A stretch of DNA of 64,000 nucleotides from Hyphomicrobiales bacterium (lineage in GTDB: Bacteria; Pseudomonadota; Alphaproteobacteria; Rhizobiales; OSC116). Numbering within the stretch: the stretch's first letter is position 1; every line of letters begins with the position of its first letter. A program made the position numbers and the translations under genes. Shown in pieces: positions 35,657 through 45,811 of the stretch. The notes beneath the pieces are model-generated. The model saw only the letters and a program-made list of their open reading frames with translations. It was not told where the DNA came from and did no database searches. The DNA is taken from positions 186,001-250,000 of the forward strand of contig JABSRZ010000005.1 in assembly GCA_013214705.1 (NCBI GenBank). The letters are read 5' to 3'.

Positions 35657-37816
35657 CTAGTTATAAAAGCCAACATTGTCGGCGGCCATTTGTTTTAATT
35701 GTTTCGTCGGTGCAAAGCGTTTGCCAAATTTTTGGCTAAACCCATTTATGCGTTTAACAAATTCGGCACTGCCGACCATATCGATATAAGACAATGGCCC
35801 GCCTGTAAACGGCGCAAACCCGAAGCCTAAAATGCCACCAACGTCAGCTTCTCTGACATCGGTCAATACATTCTCTTCAAAACATCTGGCGGTTTCTAGC
35901 GCTTGAATAGACAAGAAACGTTGGCCAAGCTCGTCCATATCCACATCGGCCGGGTCAACATGTTTAGCTTGCAATTTCACCAAATCCGGCCAAATGTGTT
36001 TTTTGCCATTTTCAGGGTAATCAAACAGGCCTTTGCCATTTTTGCGGCCATAACGTTTGGCTTTCACCACCAATTCTTCGAGCAGGCGGTCAATTGGCCC
36101 CTCGACATAGGCATCACCCATGGCGGCTTTGTTGGCAGCGGCAATTTTATACGATACATCCAAGCCAATTTCATCGGCCAATACCAATGGCCCGACCGGC
36201 ATGCCCGCAGCGCGGCCGGCGTTTTCAATCATAATCGGCGGAATGCCTTCTTCCATCATATGCAGTGCCTCGGTAATGTAAGTCACCACCACGCGAGAGG
36301 TATAAAACCCGCGCGAATCATTAACCACAATCGGGGTTTTCTTAATCGCCGCCACATAATCTAGCGCTTTGGCAATGGCCGCATCACCAGTTTTGTCACC
36401 CTTGATAATTTCGACCAACATCATTTTATCGACTGGAGAAAAGAAATGAATGCCAACAAAATTTTCTGGGTTAGCGCTCGATTTGGCCAAGCCAGTGATT
36501 GGCAAAGTGGACGTATTAGAGCCAAATATTGTGCCTTTGGGCATAATGGCTTCACATTGCTTCACCACTTCGGCTTTGATTTTTGGGTCTTCAAACACAG
36601 CTTCAATCACCAAATCAATGTCTTTTAAACCGTCATAATTATCAGCCGGGCTGATGCGGTTCATGATGGCGTCTTTAGCATCGCCCTTCATGCGGCCACG
36701 TTTCACCAATTTAGACAATATTTTATCGCTGTAAGTTTTGCCTTTTTCAGCCGCCTCCATATTGCGGTCTATCAACACCACATCTATGCCAGCTTTGGCA
36801 CTCACAAACGCAATGCCCGCGCCCATAAGCCCCGCTCCGATGACGGCAACTTTGCAAATTTTGGTTTTCTCGATGCCTTTAGGGCGGCGCAAACCTTTGT
36901 TTAACTCTTGCATCGACACAAATATCGAGCGGCTCATATGTTTGGCTTCAACCGTGCGCAACAATTGGGTGAAATAACGCGCTTCAATGCGCAAGCCGGT
37001 GTCAATGTCGACCATCAGGCCTTCATAAACACATTTCATAATGTTGCGCGCGCCGGGGTAATTGTCATAAGTCGATTTGCGGTATAAAGCGTTGGCCGGC
37101 GGAAATACCTGCATGCCGCCTTTAGAGTAAACCTGCCCACCGGGTATGCGAAAACCCTTCTGATCCCACGGGGCGGGCAAAACTTTACGTTCAAATATGC
37201 GTTTTTTCGCGGTGGCAACCAGCTCATCAGCCGGAACAATTTCATGTAAAATACCAAGTTTTAACGCCGCTTTGGCATTAATTAACCGGCCCAAAAGCAT
37301 CATTTGTAGGGCTTCTTGCGCGCCGATGAGCCGTGGCAAGCGCTGCGTGCCGCCGCCGCCGGGCAATATGCCAATGCGCACTTCTGGTAGGCCATATTTG
37401 GCACTTACATTTTCTGCCGCTATGCGGTAATGGCTGGCCAAGGCTATTTCAAACCCGCCACCCAGCGCTGTGCCGGTCATGGCGCAAACTATCGGTTTAC
37501 CGCAAGTTTCTAGATCGCGCAAAGTGTAAGAGAATTTGCTAGCCAGCTCCATTTGTTCCGCAACATTTGGCCCGTCATGCATAATTTGCTCAAACATATT
37601 AATGTCAGCACCGGCACAAAAACTATCTTTACCACTAGTGATAATCGCACCCAAAATTTTGGGATTGGTTTTAATCTCATGAATAAATGCAATCAAATCT
37701 TCAAAGCCAGCTTCGCTCATCACATTCATGCTTTTGTCAGCTCTATCCCATGTGATGATGGCAATACCATCAGCATCAATTTCAAAGGTAAAGTCGTTTA
37801 ATTTTAAATCAGTCAT
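35657..37816 (-). CDS. fadJ: Beta-oxidation multifunctional enzyme: enoyl-CoA hydratase / 3-hydroxyacyl-CoA dehydrogenase
   Basis: 719 residues. The N-terminal crotonase domain (about 1-190) contains SGKDSFCAGADINMFEQI and EVRIGILPGGGGTQRLPRL with both catalytic glutamates in place. The NAD-binding dehydrogenase starts near residue 325 (VAVIGAGLMGAGIAFVSAKA) and is followed by two 3HCDH C-domains (NFVGIHFFSPVDKMMLVEI, GFGFAPFTGGPLSYID). It carries out the hydration and oxidation steps of fatty-acid beta-oxidation. Last gene in a merR-fadE-fadA-fadJ operon, 14 bases after fadA. Confidence 0.95.
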   Translation of the reverse strand: MTDLKLNDFTFEIDADGIAIITWDRADKSMNVMSEAGFEDLIAFIHEIKTNPKILGAIITSGKDSFCAGADINMFEQIMHDGPNVAEQMELASKFSYTLRDLETCGKPIVCAMTGTALGGGFEIALASHYRIAAENVSAKYGLPEVRIGILPGGGGTQRLPRLIGAQEALQMMLLGRLINAKAALKLGILHEIVPADELVATAKKRIFERKVLPAPWDQKGFRIPGGQVYSKGGMQVFPPANALYRKSTYDNYPGARNIMKCVYEGLMVDIDTGLRIEARYFTQLLRTVEAKHMSRSIFVSMQELNKGLRRPKGIEKTKICKVAVIGAGLMGAGIAFVSAKAGIDVVLIDRNMEAAEKGKTYSDKILSKLVKRGRMKGDAKDAIMNRISPADNYDGLKDIDLVIEAVFEDPKIKAEVVKQCEAIMPKGTIFGSNTSTLPITGLAKSSANPENFVGIHFFSPVDKMMLVEIIKGDKTGDAAIAKALDYVAAIKKTPIVVNDSRGFYTSRVVVTYITEALHMMEEGIPPIMIENAGRAAGMPVGPLVLADEIGLDVSYKIAAANKAAMGDAYVEGPIDRLLEELVVKAKRYGRKNGKGLFDYPENGKKHIWPDLVKLQAKHVDPADVDMDELGQRFLSIQALETARCFEENVLTDVREADVGGILGFGFAPFTGGPLSYIDMVGSAEFVKRINGFSQKFGKRFAPTKQLKQMAADNVGFYN

Positions 37817-37830
37817 AATTTTATACCCCT

Positions 37831-39039
37831 TTAAACCCGTTCAATAATGGTGGCAGTGCCCATGCCGGCGCCAATGCATAAGGTGATTAAGGCGGTGTTT
37901 AAATTGCGCCGCTCCAATTCATCTAACACAATGCCAACCAGCATAGCGCCGGTTGCGCCGAGCGGGTGACCCATGGCAATCGCGCCGCCATTTACATTCA
38001 CCTTGCTGTGGTCAATGCCCAATTGGTCTACCGCATGCAAAACCACCGAGGCAAAGGCTTCGTTAATTTCAAACAAGTCAATGTCAGAGGCTTTCATGCC
38101 AGCTATTTTAAGCGCTTTTTGCGCCACAATGGATGGGCCAGTGAGCATGATACAAGGTTCTGTGCCAATGTTGGCAAAGGTGCGGATACGCGCCCTAGGC
38201 TTAAGCCCGGCAGTTTTCCCTGCTTGTTCGCTGCCCATTAATATCGCCGCCGCCCCATCGACAATGCCCGAGCTGTTGCCAGCATGGTGAATGTGCTCAA
38301 TGGTTTCAATTTCAGGGTATCTTTGCGTCGCCACCGCGTTAAAACCACCCATTTCACCAATCTGCCCAAATGATGGGTTTAACTTGCTAAGTGACTGAGC
38401 ACTGGTGTCTGGCCGCATATGTTCGTCATGGTCCAATATGGTCAGGCCGTTAACATCGACAACGGGCACTATGGAATTTTTAAAATATCCACCATCCACC
38501 GCAACTTTGGCGCGGCGTTGGCTTTCAACTGCCAAAGCGTCGCATACTTCGCGGCTATAACCATATTTAGTGGCAATTAAATCGGCACTAATGCCTTGTG
38601 GCACAAAATATGAGGGCAGGGCAATAGACGGATCAATTGGCCAAGCACCACCAGATGAAAATATGCCTAGCCGGCTCATCGCTTCGACACCGCCGCCAAT
38701 GGTCAGTTGATGCATGCCGGCCATCACTTGCGCGGCGGCAAAATTGGTGGCATCTAAGCCAGAGGCACAAAAACGGTTTATTTGCACGCCGCCAACACTT
38801 TCATCATATCCGGCAGTTAAGATAGCCGCGCGAGTGATGTCACCGCCAGCTTCGCCCACCGGGTCAACACATCCAAATACCACATCATCTATCTGTGCTG
38901 TGTCCAAATCATTACGGTCTCTAATGGCGCGTAGCACCGTGGCACCAAGCTCTAAGGCCGTCACTTCGTGTAAGCTGCCATCTTTTTTGCCACGGCCTCT
39001 GGGGGTGCGCACAGCGTCATAAATATAACAATTAGTCAT
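37831..39039 (-). CDS. fadA: Acetyl-CoA C-acyltransferase (thiolase)
   Basis: 402 residues. Nucleophile Cys91 in [10 protein letters not shown]; His in [16 protein letters not shown]; second Cys in LCIGAGMG. Complete thiolase fold. It performs the final thiolytic step of beta-oxidation together with the adjacent hydratase/dehydrogenase. Located 34 bases downstream of the acyl-CoA dehydrogenase gene in the same operon. FadA versus FadI type is not resolved. Confidence 0.95.
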   Translation of the reverse strand: MTNCYIYDAVRTPRGRGKKDGSLHEVTALELGATVLRAIRDRNDLDTAQIDDVVFGCVDPVGEAGGDITRAAILTAGYDESVGGVQINRFCASGLDATNFAAAQVMAGMHQLTIGGGVEAMSRLGIFSSGGAWPIDPSIALPSYFVPQGISADLIATKYGYSREVCDALAVESQRRAKVAVDGGYFKNSIVPVVDVNGLTILDHDEHMRPDTSAQSLSKLNPSFGQIGEMGGFNAVATQRYPEIETIEHIHHAGNSSGIVDGAAAILMGSEQAGKTAGLKPRARIRTFANIGTEPCIMLTGPSIVAQKALKIAGMKASDIDLFEINEAFASVVLHAVDQLGIDHSKVNVNGGAIAMGHPLGATGAMLVGIVLDELERRNLNTALITLCIGAGMGTATIIERV

Positions 39040-39073
39040 TTTAAATTCCTTTATTGGCAGCTATTATTGCCAG

Positions 39074-40873
39074 CTATATTAATTCGATAGGCATGGCGTT
39101 TACGCTCGCCGCACCGGCGCATAAGCGCACTTGCAAAGCTTTGGCTTGCGGCAAATGCTTGGCGGCATAATGGTTGGCCAAATATATTTTAGACTTATAA
39201 AAATCTTCACTGGCATGTCTTTTGCTATCATCTGCCAACTTTTCATGCGCAACCAGCGCCATTTTTGCCCAAATATGGCCAAATGTCACTATGCCCATTA
39301 AATGCATAAAGTCATGCGCTGCCGCCACCGCATTGTCTGGGTTTCGTTGGCCATGTTCCATTAAATAACCCAATGCCACTTGCAAAGCTTCGGAAGCTTG
39401 TTGCAATGCCGATACGATGTCAGCAAGCTGTTTATTGGCTTTATTGGCTTCTATAAACCCACCAATATCTTGCAGATAAGCCATAACTGTCTGGCCGTGT
39501 TTGGCCGGTAACTTTCGCGACACTAAATCCAGCGCCTGAATGTCATTTGTGCCTTCATAAATCATCGCAATGCGGGCATCACGTACAAATTGCTCCATGC
39601 CATGTTCTTGAATATAACCATGGCCACCAAATATCTGTTGCGCCACCACCGCATTGTCAAAACCTTGGTCAGTCATCACACCTTTGACAATCGGTGTGAG
39701 CAGATTGACGCGGTCTGTTGCCAAGCTTTTAACTTTTTCATCGGTGGTTTTATGGATAACGTCGGTCAGCACTGAAACTTCGCCGACCAAGGCGCGCGCA
39801 GCTTCGTTAAAGGCGCGTATTGACATGAGTGAAGATTTAATGTTGGCGTGGTGAATGATGCGGTCAGCAGCTTCGCCTTGGTCTTTTTGCCCGGTTGCGG
39901 CTTTGCCTTGGCGGCGGTCTAACGCATAGGCGCGTGCGTTCTGAAATGCCACTTCGGATATGGCCAAGCCCTGAATGCCCACGCCTAAACGCGCCTCATT
40001 CATCATGATGAACATATTTTTAAGGCCATTGCCTTTTTCGCCAATTAGATAACCTTGAGAGCCGTCAAAATTCATCACGCAGGTTGAATTGCCATGAATG
40101 CCCATTTTTTCTTCAATCGAACCGACCGAAACATGGTTGCCAGTGCCTAAACTGCCGTCAGCTTCGACATTGATTTTTGGCACTAAAAATAACGATAGGC
40201 CTTTCACGCCGTCAGGCATGTCATCGCTGCGCGCCAATACCAAATGTATGACATTTTCGGCCAAGTCATGGTCACCGGCCGAAATAAATATTTTTGTGCC
40301 AGATATAGCAAAACTGCCGTCTTTATTGTCAACCGCTTTGGTGCGGATAAGCCCCAAATCTGTACCGCAATGTGGCTCGGTTAAATTCATTGTGCCGGTC
40401 CACTCGCAAGCCACCATTTTAGGTAGATATTTGGCTTTTAATTCGGCCGATGCGCAAGTATGAATGGCGGCATAAGCGCCCATTGTCAGCCCGTAATACA
40501 TCGAAAAACCCATATTGGCGGAGTTTAAATATTCACTTAAAATATTGCCCATCGCCAATGGCAACCCTTGCCCGCCATATTCAGGGTCACATACCAGCCC
40601 AGTCCACCCGCCGGCTTTTAACGCCTCAAACCCAGCTTTAAACCCATCTGGCGTGGAGACAACGCCATTGCTCAAGCTACAACCTTGTTTGTCGCCAGTT
40701 ATATTTAGTGGTGCGACCACATCTGTCATTAATTTGCCAAATTCACCGGCAATGGCGGTTACGGTTTCGCGGTCAATATCGGCAAATATTTCGCCATATT
40801 GGTCACCATCTATTTGCAACAAATCAAACAATACAAATAATGAATCATCTAGGGGGGCATTATACACGGGCAT
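39074..40873 (-). CDS. fadE: Acyl-CoA dehydrogenase (FadE-like, long form)
   Basis: 599 residues from the ATG at 40873 (GGAGCCACA in front; N-terminus MPVYNAPLDD is the standard start of this subfamily). Acyl-CoA dehydrogenase N, middle and C domains are seen: GTMNLTEPHCGTDLGLIRTK, then NEARLGVGIQGLAISEVAFQ, and MIYEGTNDIQALDLVSRKL, followed by the extra C-terminal domain of the 600-residue class. FAD enzyme for the first step of beta-oxidation. The merR gene ends 35 bases upstream. Confidence 0.94.
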   Translation of the reverse strand: MPVYNAPLDDSLFVLFDLLQIDGDQYGEIFADIDRETVTAIAGEFGKLMTDVVAPLNITGDKQGCSLSNGVVSTPDGFKAGFEALKAGGWTGLVCDPEYGGQGLPLAMGNILSEYLNSANMGFSMYYGLTMGAYAAIHTCASAELKAKYLPKMVACEWTGTMNLTEPHCGTDLGLIRTKAVDNKDGSFAISGTKIFISAGDHDLAENVIHLVLARSDDMPDGVKGLSLFLVPKINVEADGSLGTGNHVSVGSIEEKMGIHGNSTCVMNFDGSQGYLIGEKGNGLKNMFIMMNEARLGVGIQGLAISEVAFQNARAYALDRRQGKAATGQKDQGEAADRIIHHANIKSSLMSIRAFNEAARALVGEVSVLTDVIHKTTDEKVKSLATDRVNLLTPIVKGVMTDQGFDNAVVAQQIFGGHGYIQEHGMEQFVRDARIAMIYEGTNDIQALDLVSRKLPAKHGQTVMAYLQDIGGFIEANKANKQLADIVSALQQASEALQVALGYLMEHGQRNPDNAVAAAHDFMHLMGIVTFGHIWAKMALVAHEKLADDSKRHASEDFYKSKIYLANHYAAKHLPQAKALQVRLCAGAASVNAMPIELI

Positions 40874-40908
40874 TGTGGCTCCAATATTAGGTTGTATAGC
40901 AAACAAAA

Positions 40909-41346
40909 TCAGCGGGCGCTGGTTGTTTCGGTTAGTTTGACGGGGCCATCACGGCCATCAATGGCATTTTCAACTTGGTCGCACAAATGGCTAAGCTGCT
41001 CAATGGCATTTTGTATTTGTTTTTTTTGTTCAACTAATTTTTGTATTTGCGCTCTAAATTTTTTGCTAGTCAGTTTTAGCTGAGTTTTTTGGCCGTCTCT
41101 TAGGTCATAAAGGTCGAGCATTTCTTTAATTTCATCAAGCGAAAACCCAACATTTTTACCCAAAACCACAAGTGCCAAACGGCCTTTGTCGCGTTTCGAA
41201 TAAACCCGACGCGAGCCAATACGTTGGGGCGATATGAGTTGTTTGGTTTCGTAAAATCTTAAGGCCCGTGGGGTCAAGTTAAACATAGCACTAAGTTCGG
41301 TAATGCTGAACTGTTGTTCTGGTTCAATGGTCATTTTGGTTGTCAT
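40909..41346 (-). CDS. MerR-family regulator of acyl-CoA catabolism (LiuR-like)
   Basis: 145 residues. N-terminal winged helix FSITELSAMFNLTPRALRFY followed by ISPQRIGSRRVYSKRD, then a long C-terminal coiled coil with no metal-binding cysteine cluster, as in LiuR-type regulators of branched-chain and fatty-acyl-CoA breakdown. It is the first gene of the fad operon and has a LiuR-box-like palindrome 43 bases upstream, so it probably regulates itself and the fad genes. Ligand likely an acyl-CoA (family knowledge). Confidence 0.88.
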   Translation of the reverse strand: MTTKMTIEPEQQFSITELSAMFNLTPRALRFYETKQLISPQRIGSRRVYSKRDKGRLALVVLGKNVGFSLDEIKEMLDLYDLRDGQKTQLKLTSKKFRAQIQKLVEQKKQIQNAIEQLSHLCDQVENAIDGRDGPVKLTETTSAR

Positions 41347-41389
41347 ATTTTTAGGTGCTTTAGGTTGATCGAATCAAGCCTATATTTCC

Positions 41390-41405
41390 TTTACGTGAAC
41401 GTCAA
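41390..41405. promoter_or_regulatory. LiuR-box-like operator upstream of the merR-fad operon
   Basis: TTTACGTGAACGTCAA is an imperfect palindrome (TTKACGT, two bases, ACGTMAA) close to the TTTACGT-NN-ACGTAAA pattern described for LiuR regulators. It lies 43 bases before the regulator start. A second half site TTTGACG follows at about 41411. Confidence 0.5.
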
Positions 41406-41527
41406 GCTAGTTTGACGATTATGGCCAATTATGCAACCAATTCAGAGTCTTTTTTGCCAATTATTCACTCTACATGCCTGTGGGTGAAACAAAAATTAAC
41501 TGATAATTTACGCTTAATTGCGAAAAG

Positions 41528-41544
41528 TTAACCATATATTTACC
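41528..41544 (+). promoter_or_regulatory. Possible CtrA box upstream of the PodJ-like gene
   Basis: TTAACCATATATTTACC reads as TTAA-N7-TTTACC, one base from the CtrA consensus TTAA-N7-TTAACC. GANTC (CcrM methylation) sites lie at 41445, 41587 and 41687. The stretch 41347-41650 is otherwise non-coding and AT-rich and carries the fad operator at its left end. Confidence 0.3.
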
Positions 41545-41650
41545 ATAATTTGAAAATTTAGAGCCATATAAATGGGGTTGTAGGGCGAGTCGAAATGACA
41601 CATGCACCGCCCATTTTGCGGATTGAGTTAATTTTAGATGGTAGCAAGGT

Positions 41651-44600
41651 ATGACATCAAGTACACCCTGGAGCATTAAAGGCATCGACTCCGAAACCCG
41701 TAAAATTGTGAAACAACATGCCCGCAAAGCCAATCAAACTATGGGTGAATGGCTTTCAAACGCGGTAAATACCGCCTCGCATGATGGCAGCCAAAACCGT
41801 TTAGATGGGTTAGATAGCCCGATATTCTCGAACCTGAAAAAAGAATTTATAGCTGACGACACTGATAATTTTAATGCAAGCGGGAACGCTGAAAATATGA
41901 GAAATTTAAGACATGATGCAAGGCTAAACCGCACAAATAGCCGGCGTAATTCATTATTAGGCCGCCCTGATGCCGAAGATAGCCATTATATTGCTAATGA
42001 TTTTAGCGTTATTGAAGACGCGCTGACCGACATTGTCGATCACATCGAATTGGCAGACCAAAATAACAGCACCGCATTGCGCAATATGCAAACTCAAATT
42101 GCGCGGCTGCATAATAGTGGCCATGCTGATGAAAATTCCAGCTTGCAGATGTTGCGCCAAGATTTTGGCGATATTGAAACCAGACTTTCGACTTTGGCCG
42201 ATAGAATGGAAGATTTAAACAACAGCAATTCCCGCATCGTTCAATCGGTACAGGGGCAACATAATATATTGGGCGAGCAAACCCGCCGCGATCAATTTGA
42301 CCAAGCCAATATGGTCACCCGGTTTGATGAATTATTCATAAAATTAGATGAATTAAACACCCATCAGGCCGATAACAGTCAAAATTCTAAACATGCCGAA
42401 TATGAGATGCAAAACCAATTGCACGACATTTCAGACCGCATGGCCGAACAATCTGACACCCGCGATGAACGCCATGGCAATGACCTTTATTCCATCGAGC
42501 AACGGTTGCAACAATTGTCCGATAGGTTAGATGAAGGGCTTGACGCTGCCCCACGTATAGACCCGCATATTTCTGAACTAGAAGGACAAATCGACAAATT
42601 GAGCTTTCAATTGTCCGGCGTTTTAGAAAACCAACAAGCCGGCTATGAACGTGGGCAAGATGTTTATGCCGCAGAAGAAGAAGTGGCCACGGCCGACATT
42701 TTAGAATTAAGAGACAGCATCGCCATTATCAATGAGCGCCTACAAAAAACCGAGGAACGCCTGGGTGGCATCGACCGTTTAGAAGACAATATGGTCAAAT
42801 TAATTTCGTCAGTGACCGACATTAAGGCCAACAGCTATGAGATTGCCAAAGAAGCCGCTTCACACGCGGTGTCAGAATTTGCCGATAAAAATGGCCATTC
42901 AGAAAAAACCCATCTCGATGGTTTTAAAACCGTTCAGCATTCGCTAGAAAAAATTATGAACCGCTTGTCGAAAGTGGAGTCAGGCCAGCCAGTTAGGGAG
43001 GGGCGAACCCACCCGCCAGAATATGACGGGGCTGGCGCGCGAGCCGACCGGGATTTTACACAACCTGGGGCCGAGAGGAAAGCGGCACAGCCTCAGGATT
43101 TGAACATTCCGCACAGCAACAACATTCAGAACGCAGCGCCGGTTTCAGCCGTGGCAGCCATGCCAATAACGGCGGCACCAGCCGTTTCTTCCGCGCCAAT
43201 AACCAACGCGCAGCCGAACCCAATAACGGCCAGCTATACCCCGCAAAAACCAGAGCCCCAAGTTACGACCCCGGCGGATATGACCGAACAGGCCAACAAC
43301 CTAGCCGAAATGAGCCAGACGGCCACCAACTTAAACGCTACGAACCAGCCGGATATGAGCCTGCCGGTTACGAGCCAAACGACTACGAACCCAGCTATGG
43401 TCAACCCGACTATGGCGAACCCAACCATGGCCAACGCAACGATGGCCAATCCAATGTCGACCAATTCAATGGTCACCAGCCCGTCCGCAGTCAGCCAAGC
43501 GGATATGAGACTGGCTCTGCAGAACCAAGCCACGTTAACGCCAGAGCCGACGCAGGCCAGTTTTACACCGCCCGCCCGACAGTTAGACGTACAGAAATCA
43601 GGTTCAGAAACCGCCGCGCCAACCGACCCAAATGGTTCAACGCCGGACAATAATCGCCCTGAAATCCGCACCTCCAACAGTAACGATTTTATCGCCGCTG
43701 CCAGACGCGCCGCGCAACAAACTTATGAATTAGAAAAAACCGCAGACCCCGAAACTGGTTTGAATAAATCGCTGTTCAGCAAAATTAAAAACGCGGCGCG
43801 CAGAGACAAATCGCAATTAGATAGCCAATCTATTCTCGATCAATTAGAGCCATTGCCGGCTCAAATGCGGGGCATAAATGTCGATGCATTACACAAAACG
43901 TCGAACCAAAAAACCAAATCTTCTTGGTTTAAACGGGGCAAAAACAAAAAACCCAAAACCGCGCCAACTGCTGTTGCAGCGCCGCAACAACTCGCTGATC
44001 CAATAGCCAAACATGTGAATGAAGATGATTTTTTCAGCAATTTGCAATCGTCAGACCCGGCCACTCTCATGGGCCAAATTGGCAATGAATTAAGCGCAAA
44101 TAGCCGCGATGAAAAAACCAAAAAACCAACTGGCCTGCGCCCTATTGTTGGGGCTGCGGTTTTTGTCACGGTGGCATTGGCGGGCGCAAGCTGGTATTCA
44201 TTACAAGGCAATGTGCCAAAAATTCCACTAGAAAACATCACCGCATCAGCCGGTGGCAAAATGGTCAGCAGCCAATCTGATGCTGCGCGTGATATTCTTG
44301 ATGGCGCAAAAATTGGCATTCCCACCAGCAATGGCAGCGCAAAATCTTCAAATAACTTCACCCCAAGTGAATTTCAGCAGCTACCCAATATACCCAACCA
44401 AACCCGCCAACCGACAAATGAACAATTAGAGGCGATGCAAAACAAAGATAGTTTGGTGACAAATAGCATAGCCAAGCCAGCCTCGAAACCATATACCACC
44501 AGCCTGTTGGGCAATGGCCAAACCACAGATGGCAACTTAGGCTCTGCTAACCTCGACGCTGCCAAAATGGGCAGCTCAACCTTGAGCAAATCCAAATCCA

Positions 44601-45628
44601 ATATTCAGCTAGCCAGTCTAGCGCCTAAAACCACCACTGCAGCCAGCGAGTTGCCACAAGTGACAAGTCACAAACCGCCTAAAGTGGTGGTGTTGCCGCA
44701 AATTGTCGAGCTGCCAACAGAAATAGGCCCTAAATTATTGCGCGAAAACGCAGTCGCCGGCCAAGCGGCAGAACAGTTCGAAGTGGCCAATCGCTATGCG
44801 CTTGGTTACAATGTCGAGGTCGATTTGGCCAAATCATATTATTGGTTTTCTAAAGCTGCCGGTAACAAATTGGCTGTCGCCCAGTTTAGCGTCGGCATGA
44901 TGTTAGAAAATGGCAAAGGCACAGATAGAGATTTGGCAAAAGCCAAAATTTCTTACGAAGCCTCGGCCAATCAGGGCAATTTAATGGCCATATACCGCCT
45001 GGCGATGATGAATGCCGCCCCGCAAGACCCAACGACAAGGCCAGATTTTAAACAAGCCATAAAATGGTTTAATTTGGCCGCCAATGCTGGTTTGGTGGAC
45101 GCTCAATATAATTTGGCTGTGCTGTATCAAAAAGGCCATGGCACCGAAATAGATCTGGTCGAAACTTTTAAATGGTATTCGATTGCCGCCAACAAAGGCG
45201 ATAAACAAGCCGAAGCTAAAGCCGGTGCGGTGAAGCTAGAGCTATCTGCTGCGCAAATTTTAACTGCCAAACAAAAAATTAAAACTTGGCAGGTGACAAT
45301 GCTGCCCGAAACCGCCAACACCGCGCCCAATTTAAGCTATCTAAAAACCGAATTAGAGACCAATGAAGCTGCTAATGAAGCCAGGGCCAGCCAAACACTA
45401 CATGTAAAACAAGGCACTTTGGCGACCAATTTAAACGCCGATGAAAAATCGATAAAAGACACCCAAAAAATGCTCGAATTTCTGGGTTGGAATGTCGGGC
45501 CAATAGACGGCCTTATGGGTAAAAAAACCCGCAAAGCCATTAGCGAATTTCAAATGCGCCATAATTTAACCATTACAGGTGAAGTGAATGATGAGCTATT
45601 GGCAAATTTAGAAGCCGCCACCTTGTGA
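41651..45628 (+). CDS. PodJ-like polar localisation protein with coiled coil, TM, SEL1 repeats and peptidoglycan-binding domain
   Basis: 1325 residues. Start TSSTPWSIKGIDSETRKIVK is typical of alphaproteobacterial SEL1/PodJ-like proteins. Residues about 100-440 are predicted coiled coil, rich in Gln/Asp/Asn. A Pro/Thr/Asn/Met-rich linker spans about 459-668. The conserved DFIAAARRAAQQTYELEK motif lies at about 677. A membrane helix (PIVGAAVFVTVALAGASW) lies near 830-850. SEL1/TPR-like repeats fill about 1037-1190 (YWFSKAAGNKLAVAQFSVGM) and a peptidoglycan-binding domain is at about 1271-1325 (MLEFLGWNVGPIDGLMGKKT). So the N-part is cytoplasmic and the C-part periplasmic. Likely a polarity or cell-wall factor. 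The linker is odd: see findings on an alternative open frame. Confidence 0.88.
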   Translation: MTSSTPWSIKGIDSETRKIVKQHARKANQTMGEWLSNAVNTASHDGSQNRLDGLDSPIFSNLKKEFIADDTDNFNASGNAENMRNLRHDARLNRTNSRRNSLLGRPDAEDSHYIANDFSVIEDALTDIVDHIELADQNNSTALRNMQTQIARLHNSGHADENSSLQMLRQDFGDIETRLSTLADRMEDLNNSNSRIVQSVQGQHNILGEQTRRDQFDQANMVTRFDELFIKLDELNTHQADNSQNSKHAEYEMQNQLHDISDRMAEQSDTRDERHGNDLYSIEQRLQQLSDRLDEGLDAAPRIDPHISELEGQIDKLSFQLSGVLENQQAGYERGQDVYAAEEEVATADILELRDSIAIINERLQKTEERLGGIDRLEDNMVKLISSVTDIKANSYEIAKEAASHAVSEFADKNGHSEKTHLDGFKTVQHSLEKIMNRLSKVESGQPVREGRTHPPEYDGAGARADRDFTQPGAERKAAQPQDLNIPHSNNIQNAAPVSAVAAMPITAAPAVSSAPITNAQPNPITASYTPQKPEPQVTTPADMTEQANNLAEMSQTATNLNATNQPDMSLPVTSQTTTNPAMVNPTMANPTMANATMANPMSTNSMVTSPSAVSQADMRLALQNQATLTPEPTQASFTPPARQLDVQKSGSETAAPTDPNGSTPDNNRPEIRTSNSNDFIAAARRAAQQTYELEKTADPETGLNKSLFSKIKNAARRDKSQLDSQSILDQLEPLPAQMRGINVDALHKTSNQKTKSSWFKRGKNKKPKTAPTAVAAPQQLADPIAKHVNEDDFFSNLQSSDPATLMGQIGNELSANSRDEKTKKPTGLRPIVGAAVFVTVALAGASWYSLQGNVPKIPLENITASAGGKMVSSQSDAARDILDGAKIGIPTSNGSAKSSNNFTPSEFQQLPNIPNQTRQPTNEQLEAMQNKDSLVTNSIAKPASKPYTTSLLGNGQTTDGNLGSANLDAAKMGSSTLSKSKSNIQLASLAPKTTTAASELPQVTSHKPPKVVVLPQIVELPTEIGPKLLRENAVAGQAAEQFEVANRYALGYNVEVDLAKSYYWFSKAAGNKLAVAQFSVGMMLENGKGTDRDLAKAKISYEASANQGNLMAIYRLAMMNAAPQDPTTRPDFKQAIKWFNLAANAGLVDAQYNLAVLYQKGHGTEIDLVETFKWYSIAANKGDKQAEAKAGAVKLELSAAQILTAKQKIKTWQVTMLPETANTAPNLSYLKTELETNEAANEARASQTLHVKQGTLATNLNADEKSIKDTQKMLEFLGWNVGPIDGLMGKKTRKAISEFQMRHNLTITGEVNDELLANLEAATL

Positions 45629-45811
45629 ACCAACAACCATTTAATTTGGCAGCATTATCATGTGCAGCATTATGCCTGCCGCCAAAAATCGGTTGCGACT
45701 ATCGCAGTTTGATATATAAGCTTTATATCGTTGCCAAGGTTACCAAATTAACCGAATGGGTGGGCGCTACGAAGCTTGCTCAGCAGATACAGCCTGAGCG
45801 ACAAAATTGTT

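Noticed and set aside
43234-43677. 147-codon minus-strand frame in the PodJ-like linker
   Set aside because: Low-complexity Val/Gly/Ile reading of the repeat region on the opposite strand; the forward shifted frame is the more credible alternative.
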